A stretch of 64,000 nt of DNA from CAYXDO01 sp964463485 (GTDB lineage Bacteria > Myxococcota > Kuafuiibacteriia > Kuafuiibacteriales > Kuafuiibacteriaceae), in NCBI GenBank assembly GCA_964463485.1, contig CAYXDO010000048.1, positions 4,161 to 68,160 on the forward strand, in the 5' to 3' direction. The translations under genes and the position numbers were made by a program. The notes below the pieces were generated by a model. The model was not told where the DNA came from, ran no database searches, and saw nothing but the letters and a program-made list of their open reading frames with translations. Below, in pieces: positions 51,763 to 59,407 of the stretch. Position 1 is the stretch's first letter. The number at the start of each line of letters is the position of its first letter.

Positions 51763-52953
51763 TCACAGACCAAGGTTGTCCAGGGTCGCCAACAACTTCT
51801 TGGGGTTCGGGAACGCGCTGAATGCAAACACGTAGGCCAGACTCGACACCCGGGCCTCGACCGAAGGGTCCTTGAGCAAAGACCGATCGACACCCACCAC
51901 GAACGTAGGGTCGGGCCGCTCCTCGAGCTGCTCGAGCCGCCGAACGAGTAGCCCGCGGTGCCAGCGGTGAAACAGCTCGATCGCGACACTCACGCCCCCT
52001 TCGGAGCGCGAGACCGCCAGGTCGGGCATACTCATTCCGGAAACGCCTACGTGTCGAGGCGAGGGCTCCTGATCGACGAAGAGACCCGCCTCTTCGAGCG
52101 CTCGAGCGAAGGTCAGAATCTCCTCTGGGATGTGCCCGGGTGCCCCAGCCAACGGTGAGACGAGCCCGTCCTGCTCGGTGACGGTCAGATGAGCTCGCCC
52201 GCGACGATCGTCGATCTCCGCATCGAGCTGGAACTTCACACAGAGGGGCACGGCAAGCGCGAACGTCGCGAGCGCCAACCCATACTTCTTCGACATGTCG
52301 AAGATCGCGGCGGGACCTTCGATTCCGAGCGCAAAGCCTTTTTCGGTCTTCTTGACCTCCGCCACCAACCGATTGAAGCGCAGCCATCGCAGGACCTTCC
52401 GGATTCTCCGAACGTCGGGAGTCTGAATCTCGAGGTCGACGCGCCGCGCATACACGAGCAGCCCCTGCACGAGCGCGAGGTTGTACCGCTCGAGGAGCTC
52501 GTCGGGAGCCAGCGTGTCGAAGGACAATATTCGTCGCTCGGAGGGCAAATCTGCGTAGAGCCGGGGCTCTAGCTCGTCGAGCGCTCCGAGCGATTCGGCG
52601 AGGCGTCGACGGTACTCACCCACCGAGGCTTCGCGGTCCAGCGATCGAAACACCGCCGCCGATTTCTCGAAAGTCACCCTCCTGAGCTCCTCGGCAGCGC
52701 CCCCAACCTCTTCGAGCTCCAACCGGTCCAAGATCAGCTTCTCGAGACCGCGCGCGACCTTCACGTTGCGAGCTCCCTTCGCCGCCTCGTCCAGCTTCTC
52801 TTCCAGACCGCCCACCGAGCCGCCGACCGATTCCGCGCCCGCGCCGATCATCGTCGCCGCCAAAGTCAGAAGGTCCGCGCTTTGCGGCGACACGTACCCC
52901 GGCCTGATCTTTCCGTTTCGCCGCCGAGCGACGACGAGCTCCCTCGTCAGCAT
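51763..52953 (-). CDS. Bax1-like (DUF790) nuclease partner of XPB helicase
   Basis: 396 residues. The MLTRELVVARRRNGKIRPGYV start and a C-terminal nuclease-like block (VSGMSMPDLAVSRSEGGVSVAIELFH and FVVGVDRSLL) match DUF790/Bax1, which pairs with XPB to make a helicase-nuclease acting at damaged DNA bubbles. Its ATG overlaps the helicase stop by 1 nt (TGATG), which implies co-translation. Confidence 0.85.
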   Translation of the reverse strand: MLTRELVVARRRNGKIRPGYVSPQSADLLTLAATMIGAGAESVGGSVGGLEEKLDEAAKGARNVKVARGLEKLILDRLELEEVGGAAEELRRVTFEKSAAVFRSLDREASVGEYRRRLAESLGALDELEPRLYADLPSERRILSFDTLAPDELLERYNLALVQGLLVYARRVDLEIQTPDVRRIRKVLRWLRFNRLVAEVKKTEKGFALGIEGPAAIFDMSKKYGLALATFALAVPLCVKFQLDAEIDDRRGRAHLTVTEQDGLVSPLAGAPGHIPEEILTFARALEEAGLFVDQEPSPRHVGVSGMSMPDLAVSRSEGGVSVAIELFHRWHRGLLVRRLEQLEERPDPTFVVGVDRSLLKDPSVEARVSSLAYVFAFSAFPNPKKLLATLDNLGL

Positions 52954-54326
52954 CAGTCTGCCCTCGAGTACGCGCGGTGCTGGCGGCGGCGATCGCTGAT
53001 CATCGACTCGGCCGAATCCTCGCTGACGATTTCGTAGAGATAGGCTCGCTTGTCGGGCCGCTTTCTCAGAATTCGGCCGAGCCGCTGGACATGCTCGCGC
53101 ACGCTGCCGCTGCCCGCGAGGACGATGCCGACGTTCGCTTCCGGCACGTCGACACCTTCGTTCAGCACCTTGGCGGTGAGGAGCACAGGTAGCGCCCCCG
53201 TGGCGAAGTCTTCGAGCAGGCGCTTTCGCTCCGAGGGCTTGGTGTGATGCGTGATCGCCGGGAGCATGAAGCTACGGGAGAGTCGGTACACCAACTCGTT
53301 TTCATGAGTGAAGACGATGATCCGATCTTGGTTGTGCTCCTTGAGCACGCCGAAGAGCGCGGTAATCTTCGCGTCATTGCCGAGCGCGATGCGTCGCTGC
53401 TCTCGCCACGCTGCAAAGGCCTCGCGACCTTCGGCGCTCTGGTGGGCCTTCATGATGAAGGTCGTCCAGCCGTTCGGATCCGAGGGTGAGATTCCGAGCT
53501 TGCTCTTGAAGGCCTGGTACTTGGCGCGGGCGGCGTCGTGTTTCGCCTGCTCTTCAGGAGACAAACTCACCCGGAGCGTGCGGACTTCGTAAGGCGCCAG
53601 ATACTCACCCTCGAGCGCGTCGATGGGCGCGGTGTGGCACACCGGGCCGAGGAGCTCGACGGCGATGGCTTCGCCGCCGTCCTGACGTTCCAATGTCGCA
53701 GTCAGCCCGAGGCGATACGGCGCGATAGATCCTGCGGCGATGAAACGATAGGCCGGCGCAGGCAAGTGATGACACTCGTCGCAGACCAGCAGGCCGAAGC
53801 GATTGCCGAGAAACTCCGCGCGAAGCGCTGCCGAGTCATAAGTCGTCACCGTCACCGGTCGCAGCGTATTGTCACCCCCGCCGATCACGCCGATCTCGAT
53901 CCCGAAGTGTCGCTCGAGGGTCGCGCGCCACTGGTGCAGGAGATCGATGGTGGGCACGACGACCAATGCGGGCCGCTTGGCATGCTCCATCGCCATGATC
54001 GCGAGCAGCGTCTTTCCGGCCCCGGTGGGCAGCACGGCGATCCCGCGACCCTGGGCCTCGGCCCATCGAGTCAGCGCCTCTCGTTGGTAGGGACGTGGCG
54101 CCACGTCGATGGCGAGCTTGAGCGCCAATCGATCGAACGCGCGCGCACGATCGACGAAGTCTTCGGCGCTCCTTTTCAGTGCCACGATGATCTCGCGATA
54201 GCACTGTGCAGGAGCGCGGAATACGCCCGTGCGCGGGTCGGCGACGAAGAGTTGTCGGACGGATTCGTCCTGTGGGAGCTGAGCGGTGACGAGCGTTCCG
54301 TGCTCGAAGGTCAGCTCGATCGCCAT
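52953..54326 (-). CDS. XPB-like superfamily 2 DNA helicase
   Basis: 457 residues from ATG 54326. Motifs: PYQREALTRW (Q), VLPTGAGKTLLA (I), VVPTIDLLHQW (Ia), CDECHHL (II, DECH), LTATLERQDGG (III), LLTAKVLNEGVDVPEA (V), and QRLGRILRKR (VI). An N-terminal ~85-residue region suits the XPB damage-recognition domain. Bacterial and archaeal XPB-Bax1 pairs act in repair. Convergent to nothing nearby; the glutaredoxin fusion is divergent. Confidence 0.88.
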   Translation of the reverse strand: MAIELTFEHGTLVTAQLPQDESVRQLFVADPRTGVFRAPAQCYREIIVALKRSAEDFVDRARAFDRLALKLAIDVAPRPYQREALTRWAEAQGRGIAVLPTGAGKTLLAIMAMEHAKRPALVVVPTIDLLHQWRATLERHFGIEIGVIGGGDNTLRPVTVTTYDSAALRAEFLGNRFGLLVCDECHHLPAPAYRFIAAGSIAPYRLGLTATLERQDGGEAIAVELLGPVCHTAPIDALEGEYLAPYEVRTLRVSLSPEEQAKHDAARAKYQAFKSKLGISPSDPNGWTTFIMKAHQSAEGREAFAAWREQRRIALGNDAKITALFGVLKEHNQDRIIVFTHENELVYRLSRSFMLPAITHHTKPSERKRLLEDFATGALPVLLTAKVLNEGVDVPEANVGIVLAGSGSVREHVQRLGRILRKRPDKRAYLYEIVSEDSAESMISDRRRQHRAYSRAD

Positions 54327-54400
54327 CGTCCTTGGATGCCCGAGCGCCAGCGATCCGACAATCCACTTGTCACGTCGGCGCAACGAACTACATTGCGGCC

Positions 54401-55333
54401 ATGAGCCTATCTTCAGAGCTTCGGCAAGAGCTCACCGACCTGGTGACCCAGAACTCGGTGGTCCTTTTCATGAAAGGCACGAGGCAAACGCCGCAGTGCG
54501 GATTCTCGGCGGCGGTGACCTCGATCCTGGACGAGCTGATCGATGAATATCAGACGGTGAACGTGCTCGCGCGCGCGGACATTCGGGAGGGAGTCAAAGC
54601 CTTCTCCGAGTGGCCGACCATCCCGCAGCTCTACGTTCGCGGCGAGTTCGTCGGAGGCGCGGACATCGTGCGTGACTTGTTTCAGAAGGGGGAGCTTCAG
54701 AAGCTGCTTGGAGTCACCGAGAAGGCGGTGGAACCGCCCAAGCTGACGGTGACCGACCGCGCGGCCAAGGAGCTCATGGGAGCGCTCTCCGGAGCCGCGC
54801 CGGGAGAGATCGTGCGGTTCGAGGTCGACCGCAATTACAACTTCGGTCTGAGTCTCGATCAACCGACCCCGACGGACTTGGTGGTCGAGGCGGGCGGCAT
54901 CAAGTTCGCGATGGACCGAGGGAGCGCGCGGCGCGCCGACGGGACGGTCTTTGATTTTGCCGATCGGGGTCAAGGTTCTGGGTTCAAGATCAGCAATCCG
55001 AAGGAGCCGCCGAAGGTGCGGAGTATGTCGCCGAGCGAGCTCAAGGCCAAGTTGGACGCGAAGGAGCCGATGCACTTCTTCGACGTGCGAGGCGACGACG
55101 AGCGAAAGATCGCGAAGATCGAGGCCGCGAAGATGCTGGATGCCAACGCGGAGAAGGAGCTCGAGGGTCTCGACAAGAAGGAGGCGGTGTTGGTGTTCCA
55201 CTGCCACAGCGGTCGGCGCAGCATGGCGGCGGCGCAGCACTTCCTAGGAAAGGGCTTCGTGAAAGTCTACAACCTGGACGGAGGCATCGACGCGTGGTCA
55301 CGCGACGTGGATCCGTCGGTACCGAGATATTGA
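54401..55333 (+). CDS. glutaredoxin / HesB-like / rhodanese three-domain fusion
   Basis: 310 residues from ATG 54401. Residues 1-105 are a monothiol glutaredoxin (FMKGTRQTPQCGFS, Cys33) that can bind [2Fe-2S] with glutathione. Residues ~115-205 follow the A-type (IscA/HesB) fold, but the cluster-binding Cys are absent (NYNFGLSLD, FKISNPKEPP). From ~205 a rhodanese domain has the active Cys268 in HCHSGRRS. It may deliver or handle iron-sulfur or persulfide groups. Lack of Cys in the HesB part suggests a scaffold rather than carrier role. Confidence 0.88.
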   Translation: MSLSSELRQELTDLVTQNSVVLFMKGTRQTPQCGFSAAVTSILDELIDEYQTVNVLARADIREGVKAFSEWPTIPQLYVRGEFVGGADIVRDLFQKGELQKLLGVTEKAVEPPKLTVTDRAAKELMGALSGAAPGEIVRFEVDRNYNFGLSLDQPTPTDLVVEAGGIKFAMDRGSARRADGTVFDFADRGQGSGFKISNPKEPPKVRSMSPSELKAKLDAKEPMHFFDVRGDDERKIAKIEAAKMLDANAEKELEGLDKKEAVLVFHCHSGRRSMAAAQHFLGKGFVKVYNLDGGIDAWSRDVDPSVPRY

Positions 55334-55337
55334 GACG

Positions 55338-55703
55338 TTAGCTGTGGCCCGGTGACAATGGAGCTGAGTCAGCCGGTCCAAGATTGAGAATCTCGGCTCG
55401 GTCCTCGTCTGACAAACCTGGGGCCGTGTGAACCGCGGTATCAATCAATGCCAGGAGGATTTGGCCTGAAGCAGCCAAGAACCATCCGGCCGCCCACATG
55501 AGCGCGCTCAGGAGCATCCCGACAGTTGCGACCACGACGGCTGTACCCAGCCGGTCGCCAAGCACTACCAAGCCGCCAATCACAACCGAACACACGGCCA
55601 GCGTCATGCCTCCCCTGCGGATGCTTTCGCCAAGGGAGACAAGAGCCCCGGTCATCGCGTAGCCTTGCTTGTACCTGGATTGAATCTTGCCCTTGTTGTT
55701 CAC
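55338..55703 (-). CDS. small two-TM membrane protein
   Basis: 121 residues from GTG 55703; the longer frame upstream is in the path of a protease-like fragment. It has LAVCSVVIGGLVVLG and AVVVATVGMLLSALMWAAGWFLAASGQ hydrophobic stretches. Unknown function. The gene lies convergent to the glutaredoxin fusion gene. Confidence 0.5.
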   Translation of the reverse strand: MNNKGKIQSRYKQGYAMTGALVSLGESIRRGGMTLAVCSVVIGGLVVLGDRLGTAVVVATVGMLLSALMWAAGWFLAASGQILLALIDTAVHTAPGLSDEDRAEILNLGPADSAPLSPGHS

Positions 55704-55944
55704 GCGCGCCCCATAGAAGAACGCGGAGTGTAGCTCCGGAGGCGCCGACTGGGTACGGCTTTCGCTCGAACAGCAACCAAGCCGCTCCGGTGTCGATGAG
55801 CGCCAAGTTCTGACGGGCATCGGACCCTACCAAACAGAAAGCGCACGCGGACAGGCGAACGCCCGCGTGTTCGCGGTCGATCCAGAACCGCGCTGAGCCC
55901 GTCGCCCACCCGGACGAGCCGACGATCAGCGACCGAGAGGCCAA
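55704..55944 (-). pseudogene. N-terminal fragment resembling a retropepsin-like aspartic protease
   Basis: An open frame from 55944 includes NLALIDTGAAWLLFERK, the ALIDTGA signature of retropepsin-like proteases (Asp about residue 51). After about residue 75 the frame runs in the shadow of the membrane gene and is no longer protease-like, so it looks truncated. Such genes commonly follow small DUF5678-type genes, as here. It might also be an unrelated chance match. Confidence 0.33.
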
Positions 55945-56516
55945 AGTTGGTCCACGTTCGCCATCAGAGTGTTTGAGCGAGCACCGGCCGCCCCAAGCCT
56001 CGCATCCAGCGCGTCCCAGCTCTCATCGACGTCGATCAGCTTGCCGTCTCTGAGCGCGACCCAGACCCCACGATACGCTTCGCAGTGCTCTTTCAGCCAG
56101 TTCATGTTGAGGTGCGGGTCGCCGCGTCCCGAGGCCGGCTTCGGCGGTCCAGGCATGGCCCTCGGCGGCGCGAGCACGTGCGGCCATTCTCCAAGATCCC
56201 CCTTCGCGGTCTCGATGAACTTGCGGGCCTCGGCCCCGCGCCCGGCCTCTACGAGCTCACAGATCTTCGCGCGCGACACCGCGCCCTCGTCGTTCGGGTC
56301 AGCCTCCTGGACATAACGCGGTCGAGGGTCGGCGCCAAAGTCGCGCATGTCCGTGATGTGGATCGGAGGCTCGAGCGTCGCGAGAGTTCGACCTTCGGAT
56401 ACGATCGAACCTGTGCAAGCCGACGCTTCACGTGCCATCCTGCCGGCCGCGACCCAGAATTGGGACCGTCGCATGCCCCCGGTGAGTCGATCGAGCGGCC
56501 TTGCACGAGTCTCCAA
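55926..56516 (-). CDS. DUF5678-like small protein
   Basis: 196 residues as an open frame (later Met starts at 56474, 56438 and 56348 cannot be ruled out). The C-terminal YRGVWVALRDGKLIDVDESWDALDARLGA is the short beta-beta-alpha DUF5678 pattern. The middle contains MDDF-like acidic and a GEWPHVLAPPRA segment. Function unknown, frequently next to retropepsin-like genes. It lies beside the tRNA gene. Confidence 0.5.
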   Translation of the reverse strand: METRARPLDRLTGGMRRSQFWVAAGRMAREASACTGSIVSEGRTLATLEPPIHITDMRDFGADPRPRYVQEADPNDEGAVSRAKICELVEAGRGAEARKFIETAKGDLGEWPHVLAPPRAMPGPPKPASGRGDPHLNMNWLKEHCEAYRGVWVALRDGKLIDVDESWDALDARLGAAGARSNTLMANVDQLWPLGR

Positions 56517-56595
56517 CGCCGCGACGTTTGCGCCTCGCCACGCAATCGGGACGGGTCGGGCTCCTGTATCTATTCGATTCTTTTGAATCTTTCTA

Positions 56596-56669
56596 CGACC
56601 CCGACAGGAATTGAACCTGTGGCCTACGGTTTAGGAAACCGTCGCTCTATCCAACTGAGCTACGGGGTC
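56596..56669 (-). tRNA. tRNA-Arg (anticodon CCU)
   Basis: 74 nt on the minus strand. Acceptor GACCCCG/CGGGGTC with discriminator G, D arm GCTC/GAGC with AGTTGGATA loop, anticodon stem ACGGT/ACCGT around loop TTCCTAA (anticodon CCT), and T arm ACAGG/CCTGT with TTCAATT. No CCA is encoded. tRNA genes are common element integration sites, and an integrase gene starts 125 nt away. Confidence 0.95.
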
Positions 56670-56723
56670 CGAGCTTTTTCGGCTTACTTTTCGGTTACTT
56701 AGCGGGCCGCCGCACTTCCTTCG

Positions 56724-56759
56724 TTGTGCCGAGCTTCCAACTTGTGCCGAACTTGTGCC
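56724..56759 (+). repeat. three direct repeats TTGTGCC(G/A)A upstream of integrase
   Basis: Copies begin at 56724, 56742 and 56753, between the tRNA gene and the integrase start. Such short repeats next to an int gene could be arm-type binding sites of the recombinase, or operator sites for int expression. Spacing is 18 and 11 nt. Confidence 0.4.
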
Positions 56760-56793
56760 AAGCTCCAGCGAATAGGAGCAAACGGGGGCACAC

Positions 56794-57915
56794 ATGGCAA
56801 GCACATCCGAGGGTCGAGTCTACAAGCGCGGCTCGGCGTGGTGGATCGACTTCAGCATCAACGGCCGACGCATCCGGGAGCGCGCAGGGCCGACGAAGGA
56901 GACCGCCAAGGCCCTTCTGGCGAAGCGCAAGGTCGAGACGTTCGAGGGCAAAAACTTCCCCGAAAAGCTCAAGCGTGACCTCACCGTGGGCCAGCTCCGC
57001 GATCTCTGGCTCGCGCACGCAACCGAGAAGGGCAAAGCCACCGTCTCGAACGACCGTCAGAGGCTCGGCACGATCGTCGAGATCCTCGGCACAAACCGCA
57101 GGGTGTCCGATCTGACGTCCGAGGACATCGAGGCCTTAAAGCGGAAGCTTCGGGGTCGTCCGAGCCGCCGACGCATGCCGACCGCTGAGGTGATCGGGGT
57201 CGACGGGCAGAAAAGGAACGGCGCAGCGCGCGAGTTTCGGCCGCTGGGACCCGCCTCGGTCAACCGCCATTTGACCGTGCTTCGGAGCGCCTTGCGACTC
57301 GTCCGAAAGACTCATCCGCACAACGATCCGATGGCGGGCGTTGCAATGGAGACGGAACCCAACCCGCGGGGCGAGGAGTGGACGCAGGCCCAATACGAAG
57401 CGCTCCGCGACGCGGCCGACGAAAGGCTCCGGGTTGCAATCATCTTGGCCTACTCGACGGGCGCCCGATGTGGCGAGCTCGCGAAGCTCCCCTGGAGCCG
57501 CGTTGACCTCGAGGCCGGCATCGTGACTTTCGAGGCCTCGACAACCAAGACCAAGCGCACACGGATGGCTCCGCTCAACTCCGACGCGATCGGGGCCCTC
57601 AAGGCCTGGCGGACGCGGCAACGCGAAAACGGCTCGCCGATCCCAATGAGTGATCCCGTGATTGGACTCAACCCCAACCTACTCAGCAACGGCTTTCGGC
57701 GACTGAGGCTCAAGCTCGGCTTCACCAACATCGTTCTGCACTCGGCCCGCAACGCAGTCGTATCCGCGCTTGAACGCGCTGGAATCGGCGACATGACCGC
57801 AGGCGCGATCGTGGGTCACTCACTCGTGGAGACTCGACGCCGCTATTTGGTCATGCAGGCCCAAGACATCCGAAACGCGTCGGAACGAATGGAGAAGGTT
57901 CGCGCTGGGAAGTGA
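56794..57915 (+). CDS. int: tyrosine recombinase (phage-type integrase)
   Basis: 373 residues, ATG start. N-terminal MASTSEGRVYKRGSAWWIDF, an arm-binding-like start; a SAM-like core-binding domain around residues 60-160; then catalytic residues: TGARCGELAKLPW (Arg), a TKTKRTRMAPL Lys region, HSARNAVVSAL (HxxR), GHSLVETRRRY (His, Tyr). It mediates site-specific integration and excision. It is next to tRNA-Arg on its 5' side. Confidence 0.93.
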   Translation: MASTSEGRVYKRGSAWWIDFSINGRRIRERAGPTKETAKALLAKRKVETFEGKNFPEKLKRDLTVGQLRDLWLAHATEKGKATVSNDRQRLGTIVEILGTNRRVSDLTSEDIEALKRKLRGRPSRRRMPTAEVIGVDGQKRNGAAREFRPLGPASVNRHLTVLRSALRLVRKTHPHNDPMAGVAMETEPNPRGEEWTQAQYEALRDAADERLRVAIILAYSTGARCGELAKLPWSRVDLEAGIVTFEASTTKTKRTRMAPLNSDAIGALKAWRTRQRENGSPIPMSDPVIGLNPNLLSNGFRRLRLKLGFTNIVLHSARNAVVSALERAGIGDMTAGAIVGHSLVETRRRYLVMQAQDIRNASERMEKVRAGK

Positions 57916-57916
57916 G

Positions 57917-58957
57917 TCACCGGGCCCGCTTCTTCCGCGCTCGCGCAACCTGTTTTTTCGTGCGGATCATCCGCTGCTTGGGGTCCATCTCACGTTCCTT
58001 GAAAGCCCTTTGAGCGACTCTGTGCGCGCACGAGCCCTCGCCGGGAGGTGGTTTGCAAAATCTCTGGTTCTTATTCGTCGCGTCAAACCAACGCGTGCAT
58101 CGCTCATTCTCGCACCTCTGGGTCTTTCCTCGAACGAGCGCCGCGAGTCGTTCCCAAGCGATCACCGAAATCAGCGAAAAGCCATGGTTTGGACGAAGTG
58201 CCGAGTCCTCAACCCGAATCTCGACATCGCGCGCAAGGTCGGCGAGATACCTTTCGCCGTCCGCTTTCCGTGGGGAGTCAAGCAGACGCAAGGCTTGCGC
58301 GAAATGCTCGGCCGCATTCGCGAAGAACGCCGTCGGCTCAGAGTACCTCGAGAAGAATTCGGCCGAATCCAGCGCGGCAACGGGCCGCGTGTGTGCGAGA
58401 GGCTCGTGATTCCATTCGTTGACCCACCGCTCGAGGGGCACGCTTTCGATCGGACCCCAGTCTAGGCCTCGCGGTGACCGAGCGAGCGCCGTCGGTCGCC
58501 AACGCTCAATCGTCTCGAACCTATTGAAGTCCGCCGGATGGATCTCTGCCGGGCCCGCTTCTAGCCTCGCCGCCAAGCGCACGTCCGTCACAGACGATCG
58601 AGCTTCCGAGTAGCCCCAGCCGAAAGGGGAGCGAAAGCTTGTTCTTTGTTTGACGACAAACGGCCCGTGATCGAATGCTTCGACCTGTGGCCATTCGGTG
58701 AACTGGAACGTTCGCTGATGTAACAGCCCCAACGGTCCGAAGCGAGCGAACCACTTGGTGATTCGATCCGCGATCTCGGTCGGCGGATTCCAGTCTCGTT
58801 CAACCGACTGAAGCGCCGCTCCCAGTTCCGCGAGCTCGAGACCTGCGGCGACCGGGTCAACCTGCTTCTCGCATGCGACCGCTCCGACCGCCGGCCGGAT
58901 GCTCAGATCATGGATTTCGTACGAAGACGCGCTAAACCATTTGAAGCTGTAGGCCAT
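57917..58957 (-). CDS. element-encoded protein with a CGNR-like zinc ribbon
   Basis: 346 residues from ATG 58957 (an ORF start farther upstream at 59119 overlaps the divergent gene). A long soluble N-terminal region ends in CENERCTRWFDATNKNQRFC, then CKPPP.. and SCAHRV, a four-Cys zinc-ribbon arrangement like CGNR fingers. DNA- or RNA-binding regulator is the likely role. It is convergent with the integrase gene (2 nt) and divergent from the excisionase-like gene. Confidence 0.6.
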   Translation of the reverse strand: MAYSFKWFSASSYEIHDLSIRPAVGAVACEKQVDPVAAGLELAELGAALQSVERDWNPPTEIADRITKWFARFGPLGLLHQRTFQFTEWPQVEAFDHGPFVVKQRTSFRSPFGWGYSEARSSVTDVRLAARLEAGPAEIHPADFNRFETIERWRPTALARSPRGLDWGPIESVPLERWVNEWNHEPLAHTRPVAALDSAEFFSRYSEPTAFFANAAEHFAQALRLLDSPRKADGERYLADLARDVEIRVEDSALRPNHGFSLISVIAWERLAALVRGKTQRCENERCTRWFDATNKNQRFCKPPPGEGSCAHRVAQRAFKEREMDPKQRMIRTKKQVARARKKRAR

Positions 58958-58961
58958 TGTC

Positions 58962-58994
58962 GACTGACATATGAATGACAGAGACATATCAGTC
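58962..58994. promoter_or_regulatory. imperfect inverted repeat between divergent genes (candidate operator)
   Basis: GACTGACATATG (58962-58973) and CATATCAGTC (58985-58994) are nearly inverted, differing by a 2-nt insertion. It lies exactly in the divergent promoter region of the zinc-ribbon gene and the excisionase-like gene, and it covers the first possible ATG of the latter. An autoregulatory site for one of the two products is inferred. Confidence 0.45.
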
Positions 58995-59015
58995 AAGCCG
59001 AGCGATACCAGACGC

Positions 59016-59240
59016 ATGGCGACGCCCGCAAGCAAACGACACCCCGACCCCGACCCCCAGACGCAGCTCGGGCTCTCGACGCGGGAGTGTGCGTCACGCG
59101 TGGGGGTCCACGATTTCACGATACGTCGCGCGATCTGGGATGGTCAGCTCGCCCATTTTCGGGTCGGGCGCGCGGTCCGGATCCGGCCCGCGGATCTCGC
59201 CGCGTGGGTCGACGGGCTTGTCCGGGGCGGGGCTCGATGA
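59016..59240 (+). CDS. excisionase-like helix-turn-helix protein
   Basis: 74 residues from ATG 59016; ATG 58971 would also work but lies in the inverted repeat. TRECASRVGVHDFTIRRAIWDGQLAHFRVGRAVRI is a winged MerR-like HTH_17 pattern and LAAWVDGL ends it. Such proteins bend DNA for excision or act as repressors. Its stop overlaps the next ATG. Confidence 0.72.
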   Translation: MATPASKRHPDPDPQTQLGLSTRECASRVGVHDFTIRRAIWDGQLAHFRVGRAVRIRPADLAAWVDGLVRGGAR

Positions 59241-59407
59241 GTATGCCCGCCCGGGTGACGCCCGACCCATCTCGACCGTACCGACCGATCCAGCGATCGC
59301 GGATCCGCGCTCTGCGCCCGCACCTCGATCATCTCCGGCGACTCGTCACCGAGCTCACCAGACTGATCATGGCACCACCGATCGACGCACACGGGGGCGA
59401 GCCATGA
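59237..59407 (+). CDS. 56-residue coupled small protein
   Basis: ATG 59237 overlaps the HTH stop (ATGA), and its stop overlaps the primase ATG (59404). Sequence is Pro/Arg-rich (MSMPARVTPDPSRPYRPIQ) then helical (HLDHLRRLVTELTRLIM). Length and coupling suggest a real small gene; function unknown. Confidence 0.5.
   Translation: MSMPARVTPDPSRPYRPIQRSRIRALRPHLDHLRRLVTELTRLIMAPPIDAHGGEP

Noticed and set aside
58971..59015. First ATG of the excisionase-like gene
   Set aside because: It lies in the inverted repeat and the N-terminal residues are not conserved in style; ATG 59016 preferred.
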